DNA of 64,000 bases, from NCBI GenBank assembly GCA_031556035.1, contig JAVBTT010000003.1, positions 5,241-69,240 on the forward strand. The letters run 5' to 3'. Each line of letters starts with the position of its first letter. Position 1 is the stretch's first letter. This stretch comes from JAVBTT01 sp031556035 (lineage in GTDB: Bacteria > Bacillota > Clostridia > Oscillospirales > UBA929). The position numbers and the translations under genes were made by a program. The notes under the pieces were generated by a model that worked only from the letters and a program-made list of their open reading frames with translations, did not search any database and was not told where the DNA came from. Shown here one piece after another: positions 16,501 to 24,624 of this stretch.

Positions 16501-16634
16501 CGATGACGGCGAACGCTTTCGCTGAGGATGTCGACACCTGCAGGAGGGCCGGCATGGCGGATCATATCGGCAAACCCATAGACGTCGGGCTGCTGATCGC
16601 AAAGCTCAAGCGCTTTTTGCCGCCGGCGGATTAA
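13545..16634 (+). CDS. Soluble hybrid histidine kinase: four PAS, HisKA, HATPase, two receiver domains
   Basis: 1029 residues with no membrane segment. About residues 1-110 form a PAS-like region with Cys43, Cys54 and Cys57 (C-x10-C-x2-C); three further PAS/PAC units occupy about 125-245, 250-368 and 378-495. HisKA follows with SHEIRTPMNAI (phospho-acceptor His525), then the ATPase with N box near 637-643, DNGIG at 676 and GGTGLGLAI at 705. Two receivers end the protein, with phospho-acceptor Asp817 and Asp956. There is no HPt domain, so a separate one would be needed to pass phosphate on. GGAGGG lies a few bases before the ATG. Its C-terminal half is clearly paralogous to the kinase at 54901-58950. 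The target is unknown; no response regulator adjoins it. Confidence 0.93.
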   Translation: MILQTPYESLGLPLYIAGLDSFEVMYINAEGRKLFGDITGRKCHEALNGTPDVCRGCFSSAHLESHGACHRKSRYLSAAGRHVDTYESLIALPDGTEARLCVLVDITEQERLRRENEAREINRRDMQYMIDIQSGFIASAKSMMSSATLDGRIIFGNRTMSDTLGYTQEELLRMSVADFHPPEIALEFKERHIPQAIAEGSWRGDSLILKKDGSLITVRQIVFPIRNEEGNIVATASIMDDITKTLELERMSRYQLAIMESSTSYIGVADLNGKTMYHSPGAYRMLGYEPGEAEDWQMSNPHPDWYYNRIVSEGIPTAMRDGQWTSRGELIDRYGKHISIEQSIFPVFDENREPMGVATIIQNITDKVGKEKEIEAGRRMLRAVIDTAPSAIFWKDKTSRFLGANTQFARDAGFDDPDELIGKSDYDIYPKEIADLYVSADRRTFETGSELFHFEEPFQGADGITHWISTSKVLIRDERGEPTALLGIYDDITKLKQNEMKLGEAIKSAEESSRAKSDFLSRMSHEIRTPMNAIIGMTKIGQAASDRERMRYCFEKIDGASRHLLGLINDILDMSKIEANKLELVEEPFDFEKMLENICAVISVKAEEKAQNLLVDIHENVPVKITADEMRISQVLTNLLSNAVKFTPEKGTIRLTVSCEGEASDDMLRLAVAVADNGIGLTEGQISRLFRSFEQAESGIARKYGGTGLGLAISKRIVEMMDGKISVSSAVNEGSVFSFTILVKKSREPKLRQYDIAAYKDIRVLAVDDSGDILEYFRRLLGNIGVSCDLACNGEQAVELVTKGARENHPYDILFIDYLMDGMDGIETTRRVKALTGKGVNVIMVSQAEWSSIEQEARAAGVDRFIPKPLFRSPILDCINQLVFGDDAVTTARSSDKNGIFMGKRLLLVEDIEINREIVIALLEETGIEIDTAENGEEALRRFTAANEPYDVIMMDVQMPGMDGLEATRRIKALGTSEAEAVPIIAMTANAFAEDVDTCRRAGMADHIGKPIDVGLLIAKLKRFLPPAD

Positions 16635-16647
16635 ACGGGTATTAGTA

Positions 16648-18867
16648 TTAATCGGGGACAACGGACAGCCGCGTGAGCTCCCCGTCCCGCCACGCCATGT
16701 CCACCGTAAAGCCGCCCCGCGCCCGCAGTCCGCGCACGGAGCCGTTTTGCCACGCCTTCGGCAGCGCGGGCAGCGGCTTGATCACACCTGTATGGCTTTG
16801 CAGCAGCAGCTCCGCCACCCCGGCGGTATACGCGAAGTTGCCGTCGATTTGAAAGGGCGGATGGGTGTCCAGCAGGTTGTCGTGAACGCAGGTTTGCAGA
16901 AGACTCCGGATAAGCTCGTGAGCCTTTTCCGCGTCGCAAAGCCGGGCCCGTGCGCACAGGCGATGCCCCAGCCCCCAGCCTGTGGACCGGTCGCCGCGCT
17001 CGTCAAGCGACACTCTGGCGGCCGCAAGCAGCTCAGGAGTGTCCACGCTGTCCATCGGATACAGGCCCAGCAGGTGAGACAGGTGACGGTGCGCGGCCTG
17101 GAAGCCCTCGACACTGCCAATGGTTGTTTCCTCAAACCACTCCACTATCTGCCCGTCCTCTCCGACCCTCTCGCCGGGCATGAGCTCCGCAAGCGCTCTC
17201 CACTGTCCCGCCGCCTCGGCGTCCTCCACGAGCCGAGCCGCCGCGTCGGCTGCCGCGAGCAGCAGCCAGCGGATCAGGGTGTGCTCATAGGCGTTGCCGA
17301 GCGTCACCGGCCCGTGCTCGGGCGAATACGCCGGAGCGGAATAGCACAGCCCGTCGGCGGGATTGCGGACAACAATCTGACTCAGTAAAACGGCCTGCTC
17401 GCGCAGAATGGGGTAAATGCGCTCCCGAAGCAGCGCCTCGTCCCCTGAAAACCGGTAATGCTCCCAGAGGTTGTGGCAAACCCACGCCGCCGCCGCCGGA
17501 GACCAGCCCCAGTCAAAGCGCCAGCCGGGGCAGGTCCAGCCGAAGGGCGTGTTTTGGGTGTGAAACACGAACCCGTTTTCCGGGTTTTGCGCACTGGATT
17601 CCACCCCGAAATAACACCGCGCCGTCTCGCGCCCCGGTGTGCGCAGACTGTCCGCGTAGTCGAGGAGCGGAAGGGCGCATTCCGACAAATTTGCGGTGTG
17701 AGCGTGCCAGTAGTTCATTTGCAGATTGATGTTCGCGTGGTAGTCTGACGCCCAGGGCGGATCGTTGCGCTCATTCCATATCCCCTGCAGATTAGCCGGC
17801 AACGCGCCTTCGCGCGACGAGGCAATCAGCAGATAGCGTCCGTATTGAAACAGCAGCGTTTCCAGGGCGCGCGCGTCAGCCTCCGCGACGGAGCCCGCCT
17901 TATACGCCTGTAAAAGCCGGTCGGTGGGCAGGTCTGGGTCTGATCCTCCGATATCCAGCTCTACTCGTTTGAACAGGATGCCGTGGTCGTCCGTGTGCCG
18001 CCGCAGAAGCTCGTGCCAGCCGAGACCGGCGGCGCTTCCCAGCTGATTTTCCGCTGAGCTCAGGGGGTCAATCCCGCTGCGGTAGTCGGGATAGGAGTTT
18101 TCGTAATCTGTCGCGGCCGCGAGGTACAGGCAGACGCTCCGCGCACCGTCTATTCTCAAGATGCCGTTGTTTTCGCTTATTTCGCCGCCCTCCGCAACCG
18201 CCTTTAGGGCGCAGGCGTAACGCAGGCCGTTGTCCTCCAGCGCACCGGACAGCCGTACCGTGTCCCCGGTCGATACGGGTTCCACCCCGTGCGGCGACTC
18301 CAGCGACACACGCATGGACAGCCGCTCCCCGCCTGACGCTTCATAGCGTATGCCCAGAACGCGGTCTGGGAAGCTTGCGAAAACGGTGCGGGTGTAACGC
18401 ACGCCGCCCATGTCAAAGCGCACCTGAGCGCAGCCGCGCTCCATATCGAGCTCCCGGCGGTACAGCAGGGCGTCCGCGCCGGGCAGCGCATGCTCCACGG
18501 TTATCCAGCCGAAGCTCTGGTAGCTGCCGTAGCCCTGCTCGCCCGGCTGGCCAATCAGCCGCTCGCGCGCAAGCCTTGAGGCATCATCCCGCTGACCGCT
18601 GATCAGCAGCCGCTGCACCTGCCGAAAATAACCGGCGCTGTTTTCGATGTTGCCGCCGCTGTAAACGCGCCGAGGCGACGGGCCGCCCGTCCACAGCGAT
18701 TTTTCGTTAAATTGGATTCGTTCGCGCTCCAACTCGCCGCCGAGCATCGCGCCGAGATGCCCGTTTCCGACAGGCAGGCAGAGATTCTGCCAGTCCCCGT
18801 CGTCTTGGAAGGCCGCGCTTCGGGGACTGGTCGAGGCGGGTTTGTCGTACCATAGGACAGACTTCAC
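16648..18867 (-). CDS. GH95 family alpha-L-fucosidase
   Basis: 739 residues from a GTG at 18867 with AAGGGGG upstream. The N-terminus has the family signature LPVGNGHLGAMLGGELERER followed by FNEKSLWTGGPSP. The (alpha/alpha)6 barrel is recognisable from QGIWNERNDPPWASDYHANI and NLQMNYW, which hold the paired catalytic asparagines of GH95, the SPEHGPVTLGNAYE segment with the likely acid Glu, and FQIDGNFAYTAGVAELLLQS near the end. Family members are inverting enzymes that remove alpha-1,2-linked fucose, and some act on L-galactose. No signal peptide is present, so it probably works on imported glycans, for example from mucin or milk oligosaccharides. It ends 13 bases from the convergent hybrid kinase. 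Confidence 0.93.
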   Translation of the reverse strand: MKSVLWYDKPASTSPRSAAFQDDGDWQNLCLPVGNGHLGAMLGGELERERIQFNEKSLWTGGPSPRRVYSGGNIENSAGYFRQVQRLLISGQRDDASRLARERLIGQPGEQGYGSYQSFGWITVEHALPGADALLYRRELDMERGCAQVRFDMGGVRYTRTVFASFPDRVLGIRYEASGGERLSMRVSLESPHGVEPVSTGDTVRLSGALEDNGLRYACALKAVAEGGEISENNGILRIDGARSVCLYLAAATDYENSYPDYRSGIDPLSSAENQLGSAAGLGWHELLRRHTDDHGILFKRVELDIGGSDPDLPTDRLLQAYKAGSVAEADARALETLLFQYGRYLLIASSREGALPANLQGIWNERNDPPWASDYHANINLQMNYWHAHTANLSECALPLLDYADSLRTPGRETARCYFGVESSAQNPENGFVFHTQNTPFGWTCPGWRFDWGWSPAAAAWVCHNLWEHYRFSGDEALLRERIYPILREQAVLLSQIVVRNPADGLCYSAPAYSPEHGPVTLGNAYEHTLIRWLLLAAADAAARLVEDAEAAGQWRALAELMPGERVGEDGQIVEWFEETTIGSVEGFQAAHRHLSHLLGLYPMDSVDTPELLAAARVSLDERGDRSTGWGLGHRLCARARLCDAEKAHELIRSLLQTCVHDNLLDTHPPFQIDGNFAYTAGVAELLLQSHTGVIKPLPALPKAWQNGSVRGLRARGGFTVDMAWRDGELTRLSVVPD

Positions 18868-19305
18868 AGGCGGGCCCCCTTGCTTTCAAATTGTTATCCT
18901 GATACCGACACCTGTTTAAAAGCTGATCTTATTAATCTGCAAAAGCCTAATGCGGCAGGCTTTTCGATTCGTATATGTCGTCTCTTCGACGTAAAATCAG
19001 TAAGAGTATATCGGAACCCGCCAGATATTACAAGCGGTTTGAAGCAATGGTATGTGAAGATGCGGCAATGCTGCCGCAAATTAAAACATAAGGTTTTAGC
19101 GATTATAATATGGCGCAAGCAATAATACAGAACAAACGTCCTGATATTGTTATTGTTTTCTCTCGAATCCTGACAATTTGAAATTATTTGATAAATATTG
19201 TAATGAAATTTGTTTTGATTTTACATAATAATGGTGGTATAATCACTTGGGTTGAAAAAACAGCAGTCCCCGTCCCAATGAAAAACTAACAGAGGGTGAT
19301 CCTTT
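18868..19305. other. AT-rich intergenic region between divergent genes
   Basis: 438 bases without a credible gene. A hairpin (AAAAGCCT at 18941-18948 with AGGCTTTT at 18957-18964) looks like a terminator but no gene runs into it from either side. The right half is very AT-rich and ends in the murA promoter. Overlapping short frames on both strands show no family similarity. Confidence 0.5.
19215..19243 (+). promoter_or_regulatory. Sigma-A promoter of murA
   Basis: TTGATT at 19215-19220, a 17-base spacer and a perfect TATAAT at 19238-19243, about 60 bases before the murA start and in AT-rich DNA. Confidence 0.8.
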
Positions 19306-20598
19306 TTGATTCAATACGCCATCCGTGGCGGAAAACGGCTCTCCGGTGAGCTCAGCGTCAGCGGGGCAAAAAACGCGGCTGTCGCCATTATCCCCGCAGC
19401 ACTGCTGGTGGACGGTGTCTGCCGTATAGAAAACATACCCAAGGTAACGGATGTGACCCTGATGCTGGAAATACTCCAGGAGATGGGCGCACAAATAAAG
19501 CTTATTGACGATACCACCATTCAGATAGACGCCTCCCGCGTGTTGCACGACAAGGCCCCGTACGACCTTTGCCGCCGTATGCGCGCGTCTTACTACCTCA
19601 TCGGCGCTCTGCTGGGCAGATACGGCAAAGCCAGCGTGTCGCCCCCGGGCGGCTGTGATTTCGGCGTCAGGCCGATAGATCTGCATGTCAAGGGTTTTGA
19701 GGCGCTTGGCGCACAGGTTGAGGTCGTCGGCGGATATATCAACGCCGCGGCATCCGGGGAGCGGCTCAAGGGCGCGAATATCTACCTGGATTTTGCCTCG
19801 GTCGGAGCCACCATCAACATCATTATGGCCGCAACCCTCGCGGAGGGGCTCACGGTCATTGAAAACGCGGCCAAGGAGCCGCACATTGTCGACCTTGCCA
19901 ACTTCCTGAACTCTATGGGAGCGGACATCAAGGGCGCCGGCACCGACGTGGTCAAGATACGCGGCAGGGACAGGCTTGAGGGTGGAACCTACTGCATTAT
20001 TCCCGACCAGATCGAAGCCGGAACATATATGGCCTGCGTCGCGTCCGCAGGCGGCGAGGTGCTGATAAAGGGAGTTATCCCCAAACATCTCGACTGTATT
20101 TCAGCAAAGCTGATAGAGATGGGCGTCGATATCACCGAGTATGATGACGCGGTGCTGGTACGGCGTGTCGGCAGGCTGCGCAAGACCAATGTCAAGACGC
20201 TGCCCTATCCCGGCTTTCCGACCGACATGCAGCCGCAGATAACAGCCTGCCTGTCGACAGCGTCCGGCACGTCGATGGTCACCGAGGGAGTCTGGGACAA
20301 CCGCTACCGCTATGTTGACGAGCTGAAACGCATGGGCGCAAAGATTACCGTGGACTCCAAAATCGCCGTCGTGGAAGGCGTCAGGGGCCTGACCGGGGCC
20401 CCGGTGCAGGCCTGCGACCTGCGGGCGGGAGCCGCCCTGATTGTCGCGGCTCTGTCAGCCAGCGGAGTCTCCGTCATTGAGGGAGTCCACCACATAGAGC
20501 GCGGCTATGAGGACATTGTCGACAAGCTCAGGGGGGTGGGAGCGGATATCGTCCGCGCGGAGCTCCCCGAGGCGGAGCTGTTTCAGCAGGCGCTGTAA
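19306..20598 (+). CDS. murA: UDP-N-acetylglucosamine 1-carboxyvinyltransferase
   Basis: 430 residues from a TTG start at 19306, with GAGGGTGAT upstream. MurA adds enolpyruvate from PEP to UDP-GlcNAc, the first committed step of peptidoglycan synthesis. The catalytic cysteine loop is intact: PPGGCDFGVRPIDLHV with Cys117, the residue modified by fosfomycin. Other family marks are LSVSGAKNAAVAIIPAALL at the start and PGFPTDMQPQITACLSTASG. Clostridia often have two MurA paralogues; one copy is seen here. It leads a tight operon: the next gene starts on the last base of the murA stop. Confidence 0.97.
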   Translation: MIQYAIRGGKRLSGELSVSGAKNAAVAIIPAALLVDGVCRIENIPKVTDVTLMLEILQEMGAQIKLIDDTTIQIDASRVLHDKAPYDLCRRMRASYYLIGALLGRYGKASVSPPGGCDFGVRPIDLHVKGFEALGAQVEVVGGYINAAASGERLKGANIYLDFASVGATINIIMAATLAEGLTVIENAAKEPHIVDLANFLNSMGADIKGAGTDVVKIRGRDRLEGGTYCIIPDQIEAGTYMACVASAGGEVLIKGVIPKHLDCISAKLIEMGVDITEYDDAVLVRRVGRLRKTNVKTLPYPGFPTDMQPQITACLSTASGTSMVTEGVWDNRYRYVDELKRMGAKITVDSKIAVVEGVRGLTGAPVQACDLRAGAALIVAALSASGVSVIEGVHHIERGYEDIVDKLRGVGADIVRAELPEAELFQQAL

Positions 20599-21359
20599 TG
20601 GCCTTTGTGTGCACGCTGGCCAGCGGGAGCGACGGCAATTGCGTGCTTGTCTCGGACGGCAGGACGCGTCTGCTGGTGGACGCCGGAATTTCGGCTCGCC
20701 GCATCTCAAGGGCGCTGAGGGAGTTTTCCCTTGATATATCGGACATCTCGGCCGTATTGGTCACCCATGAGCATGGAGACCATATTTACGGCCTTTCGGC
20801 ATTAAAAAAACCTGTGTTCGCGGCCGAGCTAACCTGCGCGGCTCTTAAATGCGAGGCCACGCCGATAGAGCCGGGGAGGGCGTTCACCGTGGGGTCGGTG
20901 GGGGTTACGCCCTTTGCCACCCCGCACGACACCCCGCAGAGCCTGGGATACCTGCTGCATGCCGGGGGACTGAGGGTGGCCGTCTGCACCGACCTTGGGC
21001 ATATGCCGCCGGAGGCGCTTGCCGTATTGTGTACGGCCAACGTGCTTCTGCTGGAGGCAAACCACGATGTCCAAATGCTGCGCCGGGGGCCCTATCCCGC
21101 CTTTTTAAAGGACAGGATTCTCGGGAAACGCGGTCATCTGAGCAACGACGCCTGTGCGGACGCTGTCGCCGCCTGCGCCAGGCACGGGGTGGGCCGGGTG
21201 ACACTGTGCCATCTGTCCAAGGACAACAACTCCCCAGACCTTGCCCTTGGTACGGTGGCGCACCGGCTGCATACCGAAGGGATAAAGGTGGGCTCGGACA
21301 TATTTGTCGATGTGGCGCCGCACGGAGAGCTCGGCGCTCCCTATGGTGAGCGCCCGTGA
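20598..21359 (+). CDS. walJ: MBL-fold metallohydrolase (WalJ/YycJ-like)
   Basis: 253 residues. It has the metallo-beta-lactamase motif THEHGDHIYGL near 57, a second metal ligand at TDLGHM, the LEANHD segment near 156 and the terminal LCHLSKDNNSPDLALG. This pattern is that of YycJ/WalJ proteins, thought to be dsDNA exonucleases or to support cell-division and wall control with WalK/WalR; no walRK genes are nearby. The ATG overlaps the murA stop by one base, so translation is probably coupled. The RlmH gene follows with overlap, a common association in Firmicutes. Confidence 0.9.
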   Translation: MAFVCTLASGSDGNCVLVSDGRTRLLVDAGISARRISRALREFSLDISDISAVLVTHEHGDHIYGLSALKKPVFAAELTCAALKCEATPIEPGRAFTVGSVGVTPFATPHDTPQSLGYLLHAGGLRVAVCTDLGHMPPEALAVLCTANVLLLEANHDVQMLRRGPYPAFLKDRILGKRGHLSNDACADAVAACARHGVGRVTLCHLSKDNNSPDLALGTVAHRLHTEGIKVGSDIFVDVAPHGELGAPYGERP

Positions 21360-21775
21360 TGCGTGTGGACATAGCGGCGTCCGGCAGGCTTAAGGAGCCC
21401 TGGTGGGAGGCGGCCTGCGCGGAGTATGAAAAGCGGCTTTCCCGCTTTTGCAGGCTGAGCGTTATCGAAACGCCGGAGAACAGGCCGTTGCGCGTGACTC
21501 CCGGCGCCTTAACCGTCGCGCTGTGCGTTGAGGGTGATATGCTGTCTTCAGAGGATTTTGCCGAAAAGCTGGGGCGCTGGGCAAATACCGGCGTGTCCAG
21601 CCTGTGCTTCCTGATAGGAGGTTCGGACGGCCTGCCCGAGGAGCTCAAGGCCGCCGCGGGCTTTAAGCTGTCGCTCTCGCGTATGACCTGGCCGCACCAC
21701 ATGGCGCGCGCCATGCTGCTTGAGCAGGTATACAGGGCGTTTACGATCTTGGAGGGCGGGAAGTACCACAAGTGA
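21359..21775 (+). CDS. rlmH: 23S rRNA pseudouridine-1915 N3-methyltransferase
   Basis: 138 residues from the ATG at 21359, which overlaps the previous stop (TGATG) and gives the family-like start MRVDIAASGRLKEPWW; an in-frame GTG lies one codon upstream. RlmH is a SPOUT methyltransferase that methylates the pseudouridine at 1915 in helix 69 of 23S rRNA. The SAM-binding knot is visible in LCFLIGGSDGLPEEL and the C-terminus ends SRMTWPHHMARAMLLEQVYR and GGKYHK, both diagnostic. Length is a little under the usual 155-160 residues; the N-terminal region is compact but all core motifs are present. Confidence 0.95.
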   Translation: MRVDIAASGRLKEPWWEAACAEYEKRLSRFCRLSVIETPENRPLRVTPGALTVALCVEGDMLSSEDFAEKLGRWANTGVSSLCFLIGGSDGLPEELKAAAGFKLSLSRMTWPHHMARAMLLEQVYRAFTILEGGKYHK

Positions 21776-21779
21776 TTGA

Positions 21780-21878
21780 TTTATTATACGCGACGAATAC
21801 GAATACCGGCAGATATGCCGCTACATAGACGAAAATCCGGAAAGATGGACGGACGACGAATACTATGTGCAGCTGTAA
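21780..21878 (+). pseudogene. C-terminal fragment of a REP-associated (RAYT, Y1-type) transposase
   Basis: This short frame, open from an in-frame stop just upstream, reads FIIRDEYEYRQICRYIDENP, then ERWTDDEYYVQL and a stop. IIRDE...Y...YI-ENP..W is the typical C-terminal end of IS200-like Y1 transposases associated with REP palindromes. The catalytic HuH and Tyr part is missing, so it is a remnant. It sits between rlmH and a zinc-ribbon gene in a window rich in palindromic repeats, which are the known substrates of this enzyme class. Confidence 0.6.
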
Positions 21879-21902
21879 CATGATGCTTGGGAGGATAAAC
21901 CA

Positions 21903-22364
21903 ATGCCGTTCTGCCCAAATTGCCGCGAGGAGTACCGCGAGGGCTTCAGGGTCTGCGTGGACTGCGGGGCGGAACTCGTGCGCGAGCTTCCGCCAATAGA
22001 GAAGCCCGCGAGGGAAAGGCTGCCTGACAACATAGACGAGCTTGTCGCGCTGGATGTCATGGAGGAGCTTGACTGGCCGATGATATCACAGGGCAGGCCG
22101 GTGCCGCCCGCCCGCCTTCCCGAGGAGTACTTCGACAGGCCGATTCCGGCGATGGTCGGCAGGCTGGAGGCGCTCGGGGTGCCGGCGCTGCTTTTGCTGG
22201 AGGGCAGCTCCTTCGACAAGGCAACTGTGTTCGGAGTGACGCTGGAGGCGGAAGGGGTGTATATTCCGGAGGACGTCCTGCCGAACCTCAAGGATATTCT
22301 CCAAATAGCGCCGCTCGCGAGAAAAGCGAGGAAATACTGGCTGAACAGGGATTTTATGAGATGA
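21903..22364 (+). CDS. Small zinc-ribbon protein with DUF2007-like domain
   Basis: 153 residues with GGAGG before the ATG. The N-terminus is a zinc ribbon, C-P-N-C at 4-7 paired with C-V-D-C-G at 19-23. The rest has no membrane segment; around 95-145 it reads LGVPALLLLEGSSFDKATVF and then VYIPEDVLPNLKDIL, resembling the DUF2007 fold described as a putative signal-transducing or ligand-binding domain. The same pattern occurs in the next gene, so the two are probably related. Function is unknown. Confidence 0.6.
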   Translation: MPFCPNCREEYREGFRVCVDCGAELVRELPPIEKPARERLPDNIDELVALDVMEELDWPMISQGRPVPPARLPEEYFDRPIPAMVGRLEALGVPALLLLEGSSFDKATVFGVTLEAEGVYIPEDVLPNLKDILQIAPLARKARKYWLNRDFMR

Positions 22365-22433
22365 GGCTGATTTCTGCTGACCCTGCTTCGGCAGGGCAAC
22401 AAAACGTCAACAACACACGGGGAGGCAGTATAT

Positions 22434-22760
22434 ATGTCCATAGATTTTTGGGGAAAGGCCGGGGAGCTCAACTGGCCCAAGCTTGAGACCGGCGAGCCGG
22501 AGCCACCCGCGCTGCTGTGCGAGACCGGCGACCGGGACGAGTTTCAGCGGGTGATGATGCTGATGCGGGGCTACGGCATACCCGCGATTGAGCGTATGCC
22601 GGAGAACCTGCCGTTCACCACCGTGCTGTTCGGCAGCGAGATTCTGGGTGGCAGCGTGTATGTGCCCGAGTCGCTGCTGGACGACGCGAAGATTCTTCTT
22701 ACCGCCCCTCCGCCCGAGGAGCTTGAGGGGGAGGGAGACAACGAGGAGGAGCCGGAATGA
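22434..22760 (+). CDS. Small DUF2007-like acidic protein
   Basis: 108 residues. It carries the same arrangement as the C-terminal part of the preceding protein: a variable strand-helix (YGIPAIERMPENLPFTTVLFG), then VYVPESLLDDAKILL, and an acidic tail of Glu and Asp. GGGGAGG precedes the ATG. Its stop overlaps the phosphohexomutase ATG by four bases (ATGA), so translation of the two is probably coupled. I infer a regulatory or accessory role but nothing in the sequence shows it. Confidence 0.55.
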   Translation: MSIDFWGKAGELNWPKLETGEPEPPALLCETGDRDEFQRVMMLMRGYGIPAIERMPENLPFTTVLFGSEILGGSVYVPESLLDDAKILLTAPPPEELEGEGDNEEEPE

Positions 22761-24484
22761 GTTACATTGAGGAGTATAAGAAGTGGCTGTCCAGCCCCGC
22801 GATTTCAGATGACGAGCGCGCCGAGCTGGAGCGCGTAAAGGACGACGACAAGGCTATCAAGGATCGCTTTTTTGCGCCTTTAGAGTTCGGCACCGCCGGG
22901 CTTCGCGGAGTTATGGGCCCCGGCATCAACCGTATGAACCTGCATGTCGTGCGCCAGACCACCCAGGCGATGGCTAACCTGGTGCTGTCCGAGGGGCCGG
23001 AGGCGGTCAAAAAGGGCGTCGCCGTCTGCTTTGACTGCCGCCACAGGAGCGACGAGTTCGCCCGCGAGGCCGCCTGCGTGTTCGCTGCCAACGGAATCCC
23101 CGCGCGGCTGTTCGAGTCGCTGCGCCCGACGCCCGAGCTGAGCTTCGCGATACGCGAGTACGGCTGCACGGCGGGGATAAACATAACGGCGTCCCACAAC
23201 CCGAAGGAGTACAACGGCTACAAAGTCTACTGGAGCGACGGCGCACAGCTCCCTCCCGCCCACGCCGAGGTGGTGGCCCGCGAGATGGAGAAGCTGGACA
23301 TATTTACAGGCGCGAAGACAATGCCCTATGAGGATGCGGTTTCCAGGGGGCTTGTCACCATCATGGGCGCGGAGACAGACAAGGAGTTTCTGGACATGGT
23401 TATGTGCCAGTCTGTTTCGCAGGACTCCGTCAAAAAGGTGGCGGACACATTCAAGCTCGTTTACACCCCGTTCCACGGCACCGGGCACGAGCTGGTGCCC
23501 AGGGCGCTTAAAAAGCTGGGCTTCAAATACGTTATATGCGTTCCCGAGCAGATGATGATAGACGGCTCGTTCCCGACAGTAAAGTCCCCGAACCCAGAGG
23601 AGAAGGCGGGCTTCAAGCTGGCGATAGACCTGGCGAAATCGGTCGGCGCTACGCTGATAATCGGCACCGACCCGGACGCCGACCGTGTGGGCATAGTGCT
23701 GAGGGACAACGCGGGCGAGTATGTGACGCTGTCCGGCAATCAGGTGGGCGTGCTCCTGCTGGATTATCTCATCAAGGCAAAGAGGGAGAACGGCACTATG
23801 CCGCACAATCCTGCGGCGATCAAGACTATCGTCACCACCGAGATGGCGCGCAGGGTCGGCGAGGCAAACGGGGTTCCGGTGTTCGACACGTTCACAGGCT
23901 TCAAGTTCATGGCGGAAAAGATCAAGGAGTTTGAGGAGAAGCATTCGCACCGGTATATTTTCGCCTATGAGGAGAGCTACGGCTATCTGGCGGGCGACCA
24001 CTGCCGGGACAAGGACGCCGTTACGGCCTCAATGCTGATAGCGGAGATGGCGGCCTGGTACGCCTGCAAGGGCATGACGCTTTACGACGCGATGGAGTCT
24101 CTTTACAAAGAGTACGGCTGTTACGGCGAGCAGACTCTCAACCTTGTCATGCCGGGGCTCGAGGGCATGGAGAAGATGAAGGCCCTGATGGCCAGGCTTC
24201 GCTCCGATCCGCCCGAGAACGTATCCGGAACAAGGGTGAAGGCGGTGCGCGACTATCTGCGCGGCGAGCGCTACGACCTGGCCACCGGCGCGATAACCCG
24301 GCTTGAGATCAAGGGGAGCAACGTGTTGTACTGGGAGCTTGAGGACGGCACGATGTTCATTGTGCGCCCGTCCGGCACCGAGCCGAAGGTCAAGGTGTAC
24401 ATCCTTGCGCAGGGCAGTGACAGGGCTGACTGCGATTACAGGCTGGGGATATACTCGGCGTGGGCTGAGGATTTGAGGAACTGA
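22757..24484 (+). CDS. Phosphoglucomutase/phosphomannomutase (PgcA-type)
   Basis: 575 residues, the length of the alpha-phosphohexomutases of Firmicutes such as PgcA. The phosphoserine loop GINITASHNPKEYNGYK is near 136-152, the Mg2+ loop DPDADRVGIV near 305, the sugar-binding loop with FAYEESYGYLAGD near 399 and the C-terminal phosphate-binding FIVRPSGTEPKVKVY near 534. The enzyme interconverts glucose-1- and glucose-6-phosphate, linking glycan precursors, glycolipid anchors and glycolysis. It is translationally coupled to the small upstream protein. Confidence 0.95.
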   Translation: MSYIEEYKKWLSSPAISDDERAELERVKDDDKAIKDRFFAPLEFGTAGLRGVMGPGINRMNLHVVRQTTQAMANLVLSEGPEAVKKGVAVCFDCRHRSDEFAREAACVFAANGIPARLFESLRPTPELSFAIREYGCTAGINITASHNPKEYNGYKVYWSDGAQLPPAHAEVVAREMEKLDIFTGAKTMPYEDAVSRGLVTIMGAETDKEFLDMVMCQSVSQDSVKKVADTFKLVYTPFHGTGHELVPRALKKLGFKYVICVPEQMMIDGSFPTVKSPNPEEKAGFKLAIDLAKSVGATLIIGTDPDADRVGIVLRDNAGEYVTLSGNQVGVLLLDYLIKAKRENGTMPHNPAAIKTIVTTEMARRVGEANGVPVFDTFTGFKFMAEKIKEFEEKHSHRYIFAYEESYGYLAGDHCRDKDAVTASMLIAEMAAWYACKGMTLYDAMESLYKEYGCYGEQTLNLVMPGLEGMEKMKALMARLRSDPPENVSGTRVKAVRDYLRGERYDLATGAITRLEIKGSNVLYWELEDGTMFIVRPSGTEPKVKVYILAQGSDRADCDYRLGIYSAWAEDLRN

Positions 24485-24571
24485 ATCCCCCTCCGTCTGC
24501 GGACGGTTTCCCCCTTTAACAAGGGGGATTGGGGATAAGAGCCTCCCTTGTCAAAGGGAGGGGGAGGGATT
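24485..24571. repeat. Double-hairpin palindromic repeat, copy 1
   Basis: Two neighbouring hairpins, 24510-24527 (CCCCCTT, 4-base loop, AAGGGGG) and 24542-24561 (CCTCCCTT, 4-base loop, AAGGGAGG), sit inside imperfect flanking complementarity. The same two hairpins occur at 31811-31828 and 31840-31859. This is a REP/BIME-like unit between genes. Confidence 0.65.
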
Positions 24572-24624
24572 CCGTGAAAAACTGGCGATAATACTTTAAT
24601 TATATAGGACAAAGGATAAAAATT

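Noticed and set aside
18941..18964. Terminator-like hairpin
   Set aside because: No gene runs into it from either side, so I do not list it as a terminator; it is mentioned only in the gap entry.
18880..19125. Small open frames on both strands upstream of murA
   Set aside because: Both strands are open over the same AT-rich DNA, there is no ribosome-binding site and no recognisable family.
22880..24001. Open frame opposite the phosphohexomutase
   Set aside because: Shadow frame of a gene with all active-site loops present.
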